This document shows positions 14,617-21,211 of a DNA stretch of 22,707 nucleotides, piece by piece. Each line of letters begins with the position of its first letter. Within the stretch, counting starts at the first letter, position 1. The notes beneath the pieces were generated by a model. That model was given only the letters and a program-made list of their open reading frames with translations, made no database searches and was not told the origin of the DNA. The position numbers were made by a program, and so were the translations under genes. The stretch is from contig DNGI01000217.1 in assembly GCA_003486645.1 (NCBI GenBank), positions 1 to 22,707 of the forward strand, given 5' to 3'. This stretch comes from Cyanobacteria bacterium UBA11370. Lineage in GTDB: Bacteria; Cyanobacteriota; Cyanobacteriia; Cyanobacteriales; Coleofasciculaceae.

Positions 14617-15561
14617 ATGTATCAGTGGATGTTTATGGCTTTTATCGCCATCACCGGAACGACGTTAGCTGGTAGTATCAGGATTATTAAACAAGGGGAT
14701 GAAGCATTAGTGGAAACCTTGGGACGTTATGATGGTAAGAAATTAGAACCGGGTCTAAATTTTATTACTCCGTTTATCGATCAGATCGCGTTCCAAGAAA
14801 CCATCCGGGAAAAAGTTTTAGAGATTCCCCCACAAAATTGCATCACTCGTGACAATGTTTCGATTAGCGTTGATGCGGTGGTTTATTGGCGGATTATCAA
14901 TCTAGAGAAAGCCTATTACAAAGTGCAAAATCTTAAAGCGGCAATGGTGAATTTAGTCTTAACTCAAATTCGCTCGGAAATGGGGAAACTGGAACTCAAC
15001 CAAACCTTTACCGCCCGTACTGAAGTGAATGAAATGCTATTGCGAGAATTAGATATTGCAACTGCACCTTGGGGTGTGAAGGTAACACGGGTAGAATTGC
15101 GGGATATTGTACCCTCTAAAACCGTGCAGGGAGCGATGGAATTACAGATGTCAGCCGAACGAAAAAAACAAGCGGCAATTCTCACATCTGAAGGGGAACG
15201 GGAAGCAGTTGTTAACAGTGCGAGAGGGGAAGCGGATGCCCAAATTATTGAGGCTCAAGCCCGTCAGAAAGTAAAAATTCTGGATGCAGAAGCCCAACAA
15301 AAGCAGCAATTACTCAAGGCTCAAGGCGTAGCAGCGGCAATGGAAGTTATTGCTAAAAAGCTCAACAGTGATACCAGCGCTGGTAAAGCGCTTCAGTTTT
15401 TATTGGCTCAGAATTATTTGGAAATGGGTATAAAGATTGGTAGCAGTAATAGTACTAAGGTGATGTTTTTAGACCCCCGCACAATTCCAGCTACCTTGGA
15501 TGGAATTAGTTCAATTGTGGGAGAGGTGAACTCTGATGGGGAATTAAAAACCCTGTCTTAG
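14617..15561 (+). CDS. SPFH/stomatin-family protein (paraslipin, QmcA-like)
   Basis: The 314-residue protein has one N-terminal membrane segment (about 2-19), an SPFH/prohibitin domain (about 20-175: [63 protein letters not shown]) and an Ala/Glu/Gln-rich coiled coil (about 175-240: [20 protein letters not shown]). The C-terminal region resembles the stomatin/paraslipin extension ([20 protein letters not shown]). Such proteins oligomerise on the membrane and organise lipid microdomains or regulate membrane proteases. A strong AGGAG precedes the start, and the NfeD-like gene upstream is its usual partner. The family assignment is firm; the cellular substrate is not known from the sequence. Confidence 0.93.
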   Translation: MYQWMFMAFIAITGTTLAGSIRIIKQGDEALVETLGRYDGKKLEPGLNFITPFIDQIAFQETIREKVLEIPPQNCITRDNVSISVDAVVYWRIINLEKAYYKVQNLKAAMVNLVLTQIRSEMGKLELNQTFTARTEVNEMLLRELDIATAPWGVKVTRVELRDIVPSKTVQGAMELQMSAERKKQAAILTSEGEREAVVNSARGEADAQIIEAQARQKVKILDAEAQQKQQLLKAQGVAAAMEVIAKKLNSDTSAGKALQFLLAQNYLEMGIKIGSSNSTKVMFLDPRTIPATLDGISSIVGEVNSDGELKTLS

Positions 15562-15569
15562 TTGTGAAT

Positions 15570-15594
15570 AGAGGCATTTCGGCGGAACGTCTCT
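15570..15594 (+). terminator. Stem-loop after the SPFH gene
   Basis: AGAGGCATTTC (15570-15580) pairs with GGAACGTCTCT (15584-15594) around a 3-base loop, with one mismatch and two G-T pairs, starting eight bases after the stop codon. There is no T run, so it is not a textbook intrinsic terminator; it may protect or process the 3' end. Confidence 0.4.
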
Positions 15595-15627
15595 GTGATC
15601 AGGACTTACACTTGCATTGTCCTTAAA

Positions 15628-15660
15628 CCACCAGTAGGGGTGCATATCAATGCACCCTCA
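15628..15660. repeat. Dispersed palindromic repeat, copy 1
   Basis: GGGTGCAT (15638-15645) and ATGCACCC (15650-15657) form a perfect 8-bp stem with loop ATCA, preceded by CCACCAGTAG and followed by TCAC. A diverged second copy lies at 20927-20961 with the same flanks. Confidence 0.8.
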
Positions 15661-15751
15661 CGCTTATGTTGTATTCGTCTGTCCCTAAACTGCATAAGTT
15701 AACGTTCTGGGGATATATACCTTAGTAGAAAGCATCGAGGCAATACTTCCT

Positions 15752-16705
15752 ATGTCTTCCACAACTAATTATATTGATCGCGTTTTCGCTCTGACTAATA
15801 TTGAGCGAACTAAGGTAGGATTAGCCCCATTAACTTTTAATACTCAGTTGTTTACTGCGGCTCAGAACCATAGTTTGAGTATGGCAAATAATGACTTTTT
15901 TTCTCATATAAACCCAAATGGTTCGGATTCTTTTGATCGTATTCAAGATACAGGCTATCAATATTCAACAGCAGGTGAAAATATTGCGGCTGGTTACTTA
16001 ACTCCAGAGGCGGTTGTGCAGGGATGGATGAATAGCCAAGGTCATCGTGCTAATCTACTTAATCCCAATTTCACCGAAATTGGTCTTGGCTACTTCTACT
16101 TACAAAATGACAGGGGAAATGTTAACTCCAATTCTTACTGGACACAAATATTTGCTCGTCCGCTTTCTAATAATAATGGTGTAACGAAAGTGGGAGCAGA
16201 TAGCAATGATGACCTTTTAGGTACTTCTCGGAATGATAGGTTAATCGGTGGTAGAGGGAATGATTCGTTGAGGGGGAGTTCTGGTAATGATAGATTAAGT
16301 GGTTATTCGGGCAATGATATCCTTTTAGGTCATTCTGGTCATGATACTTTAAGCGGTGGTTCTGGTCATGACTATTTGAATGGTTATGGTAGAACTGATG
16401 CTGAATATGACACATTATCCGGTGGAAGAGGAGTTGATAAGTTTATTTTAGGTAACTCTTGGGGAGTGTTTTATTTAGGAAATGGTTTCGCCACAATTAC
16501 AGATTGGAATTCCGCAGATGATGTGATTCAAGTTCGTGGCAATTCTGTTACACACTCCTACGGTTCTAGAACCTATTCCCTTAATAATTCACAAAACTGG
16601 AGTGGAACTTCAACACGCGATACAGCAATTTATTATGGCTCAGATTTAATTGGGATCGTGCAAGATACAACTAACGTTAGTTTTCATGACTTTCAGTGGG
16701 TCTAG
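15752..16705 (+). CDS. CAP-domain protein with C-terminal RTX calcium-binding repeats
   Basis: The 317-residue protein has a CAP/SCP (YkwD-like) domain in residues 5-137: RTKVGLAPLTFNTQL, NNDFFSHINPNG (His52), AGENIAAG (Glu76), GHRANLLNPNFTEIGLGY (His98, Glu109). RTX nonapeptide-type repeats follow (about 150-230: GGRGNDSLRG, GYSGNDILLG, GGSGHDYLNG), several with His in place of Asn. A C-terminal beta-rich region (about 230-317) resembles the tail of RTX exoproteins. There is no N-terminal signal peptide. That fits export by a type I system through an uncleaved C-terminal signal, with calcium-driven folding outside the cell; no type I transporter gene is in the window. CAP function in bacteria is largely unknown. 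A GAGG lies 11 bases before the ATG. Confidence 0.88.
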   Translation: MSSTTNYIDRVFALTNIERTKVGLAPLTFNTQLFTAAQNHSLSMANNDFFSHINPNGSDSFDRIQDTGYQYSTAGENIAAGYLTPEAVVQGWMNSQGHRANLLNPNFTEIGLGYFYLQNDRGNVNSNSYWTQIFARPLSNNNGVTKVGADSNDDLLGTSRNDRLIGGRGNDSLRGSSGNDRLSGYSGNDILLGHSGHDTLSGGSGHDYLNGYGRTDAEYDTLSGGRGVDKFILGNSWGVFYLGNGFATITDWNSADDVIQVRGNSVTHSYGSRTYSLNNSQNWSGTSTRDTAIYYGSDLIGIVQDTTNVSFHDFQWV

Positions 16706-16842
16706 AGGTCGATTAAATGCCTAATTTGCCAAGTCATTTAGGTAGGCTACAGGTGTATTCTGTTCAGATTGAAAACAATAGGCGATCGCTGATGCAACAC
16801 CATAAGTGATAGATAAATTCTTACTCTAAGCAGGACAGTTCA

Positions 16843-17349
16843 ATGATGGTTATTTTAGAAAAAACAAAAACTCAACTCAAACTCCGACACCGACCTTATT
16901 CAGTTTGGATCAGTATAGGAAGCTGGGTATTAGGGATTTCGTTACTTGCTCTACTCATTTATATCCAAAATCCCTGGTTATTTTATATCTGGTGGATGCC
17001 ATTAGTTCCGATATTGAATATTCTCTTAAGTCTACTCATCCTACTTTTAGCTGGACAAGTTGTTACCTGCCATTTTGATAAAGATTACAATAGTTTAACT
17101 CTCAAACGCCACGGTTGGCTCAAAACTAAGATCATTTTTCATTCACTCGCCGACATTTTAGATGTCCAATTAAAATCAATGAGTTGGCGACATGATCAAA
17201 ACGCTAGCTATCAGATTGTGGTTATTTTGAAATCAGGTAAAAACTTACCCCTTAGCTTTTGGGAATGGTCCGCTCTTAAAGAGAAATTAGAAGTGGTTAA
17301 CATTATTCGCAAGTTTCTCGGTCTGCCACCTCAACGACTGACTTGGTAA
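16843..17349 (+). CDS. Small membrane protein of unknown function (two membrane segments)
   Basis: The 168-residue product has a short basic N-terminus, two close hydrophobic segments (about 22-42 and 52-72, the latter very Leu-rich: LNILLSLLILLLAG), and a soluble C-terminal region of about 90 residues alternating beta-like strands and basic residues (DYNSLTLKRHGWLKTKI, YQIVVILKSGKNLPLSFWEW). The layout resembles bacterial PH-like membrane proteins of cyanobacteria, but I cannot name a family. Two ATGs in a row start the frame; AGGA at 16830-16833 supports either. The gene ends upstream of a bidirectional terminator shared with psbY. Confidence 0.75.
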   Translation: MMVILEKTKTQLKLRHRPYSVWISIGSWVLGISLLALLIYIQNPWLFYIWWMPLVPILNILLSLLILLLAGQVVTCHFDKDYNSLTLKRHGWLKTKIIFHSLADILDVQLKSMSWRHDQNASYQIVVILKSGKNLPLSFWEWSALKEKLEVVNIIRKFLGLPPQRLTW

Positions 17350-17588
17350 CATAAAAGAGGCAAAAGCAGCCTAATGTAAGTACAAATAGTATTCGTGTAG
17401 AGTCCCCAACGATTGCAATTATTTTTTCCCTGAATAAACCAATAGGTTCTGGCTTATGTTCGATATTTTTACGGCAAGATTATATTCTCAATTTATCCAA
17501 CCTTCTGCCTTTTACCTCGTAACTAAAAAACTAGCTGTCCACCTAGAAGAGAACAGCTAGCTTTTTGTCCTTATATGCCCAGTGCCAC
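17350..17588. other. Convergent intergenic region between the unknown membrane gene and psbY
   Basis: Apart from the bidirectional terminator at 17525-17566, no gene or repeat is seen. The stretch is AT-rich, with scattered T runs. Confidence 0.5.
17525..17566. terminator. Bidirectional intrinsic terminator
   Basis: CTAGCTGT (17531-17538) pairs perfectly with ACAGCTAG (17553-17560). An A6 run precedes the left arm and CTTTTT follows the right arm, so each strand has a stem followed by a T run. It ends psbY on the minus strand and the membrane-protein gene on the plus strand. Confidence 0.85.
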
Positions 17589-17705
17589 TTAAGATTTATT
17601 CAGAAACGCCTGAACTTGTCTTAAGGCTATAGCACCAATATTGAATACAGCCCAGCCTCCAGCTAAGAGGATAGGTAACAATACGATCAGTAATCGCCAA
17701 TCCAT
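17589..17705 (-). CDS. psbY: Photosystem II protein PsbY
   Basis: This short gene encodes 38 residues: [20 protein letters not shown] followed by [18 protein letters not shown]. One membrane helix (about 5-22) starts after MDWR, and an amphipathic tail ends in Lys. The MDWR-plus-helix start, the INI/FNIGA-A--RQ-Q pattern and the 38-41-residue length match cyanobacterial PsbY, a small peripheral subunit of photosystem II near cytochrome b559. A GGGAGGGAAG stretch (17713-17722) supplies the ribosome-binding site 7-11 bases before the ATG, and a strong terminator follows the stop. Other single-helix photosystem proteins are possible but fit less well. Confidence 0.85.
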   Translation of the reverse strand: MDWRLLIVLLPILLAGGWAVFNIGAIALRQVQAFLNKS

Positions 17706-17712
17706 AGTCTTA

Positions 17713-17722
17713 CTTCCCTCCC
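17713..17722 (-). promoter_or_regulatory. Purine-rich ribosome-binding site of psbY
   Basis: On the minus strand GGGAGGGAAG precedes the ATG at 17705, giving two overlapping Shine-Dalgarno options (GGAGG or GGAAG). Confidence 0.75.
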
Positions 17723-17765
17723 TTAAGACTTAAAGTTTCTTGAACTCTTCTCATATTTCTATACG

Positions 17766-17778
17766 GTGATGGTATCAC
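17766..17778. promoter_or_regulatory. Small palindrome in the psbY upstream region
   Basis: GTGAT-GGT-ATCAC is a 5+3+5 dyad about 60 bases upstream of the psbY start. It could be an operator half-site pair; no regulator can be named. Confidence 0.25.
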
Positions 17779-17789
17779 AAATTAATCAC

Positions 17790-18150
17790 AGTTGATCCTC
17801 CCCTAGCTGAAAGCCTAGGGGATTCTCAGAGGATGCTACGCAACGGGTTAAAACCACGTTGCGACCCATTACTCTCTAGTTTAAGAAGATTAAGCCTTCC
17901 TCGGGCAGTTAAAGACTCCCTAAACACTCCGGCAAAGCCCGAAGAGCTTACTTTTCGTTGGGATGTTGAGTTCTCTGACTGGGTTCTTTTGGGTCAGGTA
18001 AATCACTACGGTTTCACCACTCGGCTCATTATACAGCGAAACGGCAGATTTTAACCTGCCTACCCGTTTTCTTCCCCTGGCTGTTAGCGAAGCGATAGCG
18101 CAGCGGTAGCGAGGAACAAGCGTCGGCGTTAGCCTAGCGCAGGGGTTTCT
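17790..18150 (-). ncRNA. Candidate structured RNA or IS200/IS605-type element remnant (omega-RNA-like)
   Basis: This 360-base stretch between psbY and ilvC folds strongly. A perfect 8-bp stem (TCCCCTAG 17799-17806 with CTAGGGGA 17815-17822), a 7-bp stem (CGCAACG 17839-17845 with CGTTGCG 17857-17863) whose loop can pair GGT with ACC, a long-range stem (CGGGC near 17900 with GCCCG near 17937), GGCAG/CTGCC near 18043-18060, and a CCCCTG/CAGGGG pair bracketing 18076-18145. On the minus strand the order (upstream stems, then a terminal GAATCCCC...GGGGAGGATCAAC hairpin) resembles the right end of cyanobacterial IS200/IS605 elements that encodes TnpB guide RNA. No tnpB is present. The hairpins are seen directly; the family assignment is inference. 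Confidence 0.4.
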
Positions 18151-18162
18151 AACGAGGTTTAC

Positions 18163-19161
18163 CTATGAACTTTTTTTCAACCAGCTAAACATAGCCCGTA
18201 AATCTTTTCCAACTTCCTCAATCGGATGTTCTGCTTCTTGACGGCGCATCGAAGTAAATCCCGGTTTACCTGACTGATTTTCTAACACAAACTCACGCGC
18301 AAATTGACCCGATTGTATTTCTTGAAGAATTTTCCGCATCTCCGCACGAGTCTGTTCATTAACAATGCGAGGTCCACGAGTATAGTCTCCATATTCAGCC
18401 GTATTGGAGATACTATCCCGCATCTTTGCCAACCCCCCTTCCACAACTAAATCAACAATTAATTTAACTTCATGGAGGCATTCAAAATACGCCAATTCGG
18501 GTTGATATCCTGCGGCTACTAACGTTTCAAACCCTGCTTTAATTAACGCACTTAAACCCCCACATAAAACCGCTTGTTCGCCAAATAAATCGGTTTCTGT
18601 TTCTTCCCGAAACGTTGTTTCTAAAATACCCGCACGAGTACCCCCAATCCCTTTAGCATACGCCATCGCGCGATCGCGGGCTTGACCTGTGGCATCCTGA
18701 TAGACAGCAAATAAACAAGGAACGCCTTCGCCTTGTTCATAAGTTCGTCGCACCAAATGTCCTGGTCCTTTAGGTGCAACCATAATCACATCCACTTCTG
18801 GCGGGGGTACAACTTGACCAAAGTGAATGTTAAAACCATGAGCAAAGGCAATAATATTCCCCGCTTTTAGATTGGGTTCAATTTCCTCTTTGTAAACCGT
18901 TTTTTGTACCTCATCCGGTAACAGAATCATAACTAAGTCAGCCGCTTTTGCCGCATCCGCAACCGTATGAACCTTTAAACCCGTTGCTTCAGCTTTAGCA
19001 GCAGATTTACTACCCGGATACAGCCCTACAATAACATTCATTCCGCTATCTTTTAGGTTGAGGGCATGGGCATGACCTTGAGAACCGTAACCGACGATTG
19101 CGATCGTTTTATCGGCGAGTAGGTCTAAGTTAGCATCCGTATCGTAATACATCCGAGCCAT
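18163..19161 (-). CDS. ilvC: Ketol-acid reductoisomerase (NADP+), class I
   Basis: IlvC converts 2-acetolactate (or 2-aceto-2-hydroxybutyrate) to the dihydroxy acid using NADPH and Mg2+, the second common step of valine, leucine and isoleucine synthesis. The 332-residue protein is the short class I form. Visible features are the Rossmann motif GYGSQG (24-29), the cofactor phosphate loop LYPGSKS (47-53), and the Mg2+/substrate residues Asp191 and Glu195 (DLFGEQ), Glu227 and Glu231 (YFECLHE) and Ser252 ([14 protein letters not shown]). An AAGGAG (19170-19175 on the minus strand) eight bases before the ATG at 19161 fixes the start. The upstream gap holds a TTGGTTG repeat. No leader-peptide attenuator is seen. 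Confidence 0.97.
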   Translation of the reverse strand: MARMYYDTDANLDLLADKTIAIVGYGSQGHAHALNLKDSGMNVIVGLYPGSKSAAKAEATGLKVHTVADAAKAADLVMILLPDEVQKTVYKEEIEPNLKAGNIIAFAHGFNIHFGQVVPPPEVDVIMVAPKGPGHLVRRTYEQGEGVPCLFAVYQDATGQARDRAMAYAKGIGGTRAGILETTFREETETDLFGEQAVLCGGLSALIKAGFETLVAAGYQPELAYFECLHEVKLIVDLVVEGGLAKMRDSISNTAEYGDYTRGPRIVNEQTRAEMRKILQEIQSGQFAREFVLENQSGKPGFTSMRRQEAEHPIEEVGKDLRAMFSWLKKSS

Positions 19162-19169
19162 AGAAGCAT

Positions 19170-19175
19170 CTCCTT
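19170..19175 (-). promoter_or_regulatory. Shine-Dalgarno AAGGAG of ilvC
   Basis: It is spaced eight bases from the ilvC ATG and is among the strongest ribosome-binding sites in the window. Confidence 0.85.
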
Positions 19176-19221
19176 GCTATAAGAGCTGTGATTGACTGCA
19201 AGCTCTTCATCTTACCATTTG

Positions 19222-19256
19222 TTGGTTGTTGGTTGTTGGTTGTTGGTTGTTGGTTG
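19222..19256. repeat. Heptanucleotide tandem repeat TTGGTTG, 5 exact copies
   Basis: Five uninterrupted TTGGTTG units lie between the ilvC start and the end of the glycosyltransferase gene. It is the longest perfect block of this unit in the window. Confidence 0.95.
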
Positions 19257-19292
19257 TCAGTTATAGCATTTCCAAATCATTTTTCTCTATTA

Positions 19293-20291
19293 TTATGGGT
19301 TAGACCTTGAGGATACTTGCATCCTTAAATCATGGGGTATTGTTGCAGTATCTAATGAGGGACTTTTCGGAAAAACTGTTCCTCTAACTCGTTGCCAAAG
19401 TAGTTGCCATGCTACCGGATACATCATGGCTGGGAAAGCCAGGTTTGCGGCATATAATAGTTTCCTTTTTTTGAGTGCTACCAAACTCCAGTGTAATTTA
19501 ATATAAGCCTCAATTTCTTCTAGTTTAGGCAGATTATCTCGATACTTATCACTAACCAAAGCATAAATCTTTTTCTTAATCAACAGATTGGTTTCCAGGC
19601 GCTTTTGTAGAGATAACATTTGATTATACGCTCCTGACCAATGCGTGCGATAAGCTAGACATTGATTAATAAAAACGGCATCTCCAAACTGGGCTATTTT
19701 AATCCAAGAATCAATATCATCAAAGTTCGCATCTAAACTCGAATCCCAACCCCCTGATTTGAGAAAAGCAGCGCGAGAGAAAGCAACTTGAATGGGAGTC
19801 CCAAACGGGACAAGTTCTAACAGCATTCCATAATGAATATCTTGCTGAGGAATATAGGATACTTTTTCCAGTCCAACTTGCCGAGTTCGGCTAATTTCAA
19901 CCTCATTAGCATCAACTTGAATGGCTTGGCACGAACAAATTACCACACTTGGACATAAGGCGATCGCCTTAGCCATTTCCTCAATACAATTAGCAGCTAG
20001 ATAGTCATCATCATCCACCAATTTGATCCAATCTCCCGTTGCTACGGCGATTCCTGCATTGACAGAAGCAGAGTGACCACGATTACTTGAATTGCGGTGA
20101 TAAATTAGACGAGTGTCGCCAGCTTGTAACCGATCATTACGGCGATTTTGAACATAAGCTTGTGTATCGTCTGAGGAACAGTCATCAACCACAATCACTT
20201 CACAAGGCAATGTTTGATTTAAAGCGCTATCAATTGCCCGTCTTAGTAAGTTGATGCGGTTGTAAGTCACTATTACAATGCTGAATTTCAT
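19293..20291 (-). CDS. GT2-family glycosyltransferase
   Basis: The 332-residue protein begins with the GT-A fold of family 2: FSIVIVTYNRINLLRRAIDS, nucleotide-binding VIVVDDCSSDDT (Asp36-37), NRGHSASVNAGIAVATGDWI, and the metal-binding Asp cluster LVDDDDYL (93-96). A second acidic segment, LDANFDDIDSWIKIAQFG, fits the acceptor/catalytic region. The C-terminal third (about 235-332) is basic and helical with a hydrophobic patch, possibly membrane-associated. The family transfers a sugar from a nucleotide donor, here probably to a polysaccharide or glycolipid; substrate cannot be told. GGAGA six bases before the ATG at 20291 supports the start. It is not part of an obvious polysaccharide cluster. 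Confidence 0.9.
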   Translation of the reverse strand: MKFSIVIVTYNRINLLRRAIDSALNQTLPCEVIVVDDCSSDDTQAYVQNRRNDRLQAGDTRLIYHRNSSNRGHSASVNAGIAVATGDWIKLVDDDDYLAANCIEEMAKAIALCPSVVICSCQAIQVDANEVEISRTRQVGLEKVSYIPQQDIHYGMLLELVPFGTPIQVAFSRAAFLKSGGWDSSLDANFDDIDSWIKIAQFGDAVFINQCLAYRTHWSGAYNQMLSLQKRLETNLLIKKKIYALVSDKYRDNLPKLEEIEAYIKLHWSLVALKKRKLLYAANLAFPAMMYPVAWQLLWQRVRGTVFPKSPSLDTATIPHDLRMQVSSRSNP

Positions 20292-20421
20292 ACCGTTTCT
20301 CCAACAAACTCTCTCAGCGTCTACACCGTAATTAAGTAAAGGTCTAAAATAAAATTTACGTCATCATTCAAATATATTTTTATAGGGATTTTTACTAGCC
20401 TGTCTATTTGAATTTTGAACA

Positions 20422-20449
20422 AAAGTTATCTGCTAACGGAGCAGATAAC
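20422..20449 (-). terminator. Strong hairpin, terminator-like on the minus strand
   Basis: GTTATCTGCT (20425-20434) pairs perfectly with AGCAGATAAC (20440-20449) around a 5-base loop. On the minus strand the stem is followed by TTTTGTT. It lies 134 bases before the glycosyltransferase start and more than 750 bases after the oxygenase stop, so it could end an unseen transcript or act as an attenuator. Confidence 0.55.
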
Positions 20450-20804
20450 CCAGAGTTCTCGATTCATTTAAATTCGCTATATATATTTTAAAGGATCGTT
20501 CGTAGAATTATTCACTTGAAAACTCCCCAATAATTATACAAGCCGTATTTTTGAGCATACAGAGTGGTTTCGTAGGAGAGCAAAAGTCTTATAATGCCTG
20601 GATTTATGGAGATTTCTACTCGACAAAAGCTATCAACTTTTTTGATCATCTCCGAGTGTGAATATTAGTATATTTTTGTTGAAATTGTTTTACATATTCC
20701 GGGAATTGAAGAGAGTTTTAATCAGAAAACGCAATAAAATTTTATCGTTTTTTGTAACTTGTCATCTATCCTTTGACGTATGATTGGAAGTAATTGCTCT
20801 CAAT

Positions 20805-20875
20805 TAGACCTCTCCAAAAAAGAATCTCAAACCCTTATCCTGTCTAAGGAAAAACCTAATTTCTGGAGAGGTCTA
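20805..20875. mobile_element. Miniature inverted-repeat element (MITE-like), 71 bp
   Basis: TAGACCTCTCCA (20805-20816) and its exact reverse complement TGGAGAGGTCTA (20864-20875) bound a 47-base core with no coding capacity. Both outer ends are TA, as expected if a TA target was duplicated, which is the habit of IS630/Tc1-type transposases. The family is inferred from that alone. Confidence 0.7.
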
Positions 20876-20926
20876 TTAGATAGGATGATTCTAGTCAGCC
20901 TAATACCAATGAGGTTAGACTTGAAC

Positions 20927-20961
20927 CACCATTGGTAGGGGCGCATCGATATACGCCCTCA
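20927..20961. repeat. Dispersed palindromic repeat, copy 2
   Basis: GGGCGCAT (20939-20946) and ATACGCCC (20951-20958) form a stem with one C-A mismatch and loop CGAT. It has the same flanks (ACCACC upstream, TCAC downstream) as the copy at 15628-15660. The fourth stem pair is C-G here and T-A there, a compensatory change. Confidence 0.8.
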
Positions 20962-20992
20962 CTATATGTGGCTGTCGTGCGTAAGTTCTGAA

Positions 20993-21101
20993 TTATAGCA
21001 GTCGCCACAATTGTTAGGACATTTTGCTGTTGCCTGTTGCCTGTTGCCTGTTGCCTTTAACGCCAAACATAACGTCCTAACCGATATGTCCGTTGCTATA
21101 A
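20993..21101. repeat. Fold-back with heptamer repeat in its loop
   Basis: The outer arms TTATAGCA (20993-21000) and TGCTATAA (21094-21101) and the inner arms GTTAGGAC (21013-21020) and GTCCTAAC (21074-21081) are perfect 8-bp pairs separated by 12 unpaired bases on each side. The loop carries the TTGCCTG tandem repeat. The symmetry argues for one structured element. Confidence 0.75.
21027..21056. repeat. Heptanucleotide tandem repeat TTGCCTG, about 4 copies
   Basis: About four consecutive units lie in the loop of the fold-back at 20993-21101. Confidence 0.9.
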
Positions 21102-21211
21102 TAAATCAACCCTAAAAACAGCGACCAATGAGCAATTTATCAAACAGGAAGTTTCGGCGATAGATGAGATAAAAAACGCTATTGATAGCCACCCAATTAT
21201 CAAAACAAAGT

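Larger units (their letters stand above)
20292..21211. other. Long non-coding region (920 bases)
   Basis: There is no recognisable gene. From left to right it contains a 10-bp-stem hairpin (20425-20449), an AT-rich stretch with the palindrome ATAAAATTTTAT near 20735, a 71-bp element with 12-bp terminal inverted repeats (20805-20875), a dispersed palindrome (20927-20961) and a fold-back with a heptamer repeat in its loop (20993-21101). A protein-like reading frame without a start runs from about 21085 into the end of the oxygenase gene. Confidence 0.6.

Noticed and set aside
16167..16415. His/Asn/Tyr-rich 82-residue minus-strand frame
   Set aside because: It is the antisense of the RTX repeat region; its composition mirrors the Gly/Asp repeat codons.
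17833..18054. 73-residue + strand frame between psbY and ilvC
   Set aside because: It lies across strong hairpins in the candidate element remnant, starts without a ribosome-binding site, and matches no family I know.
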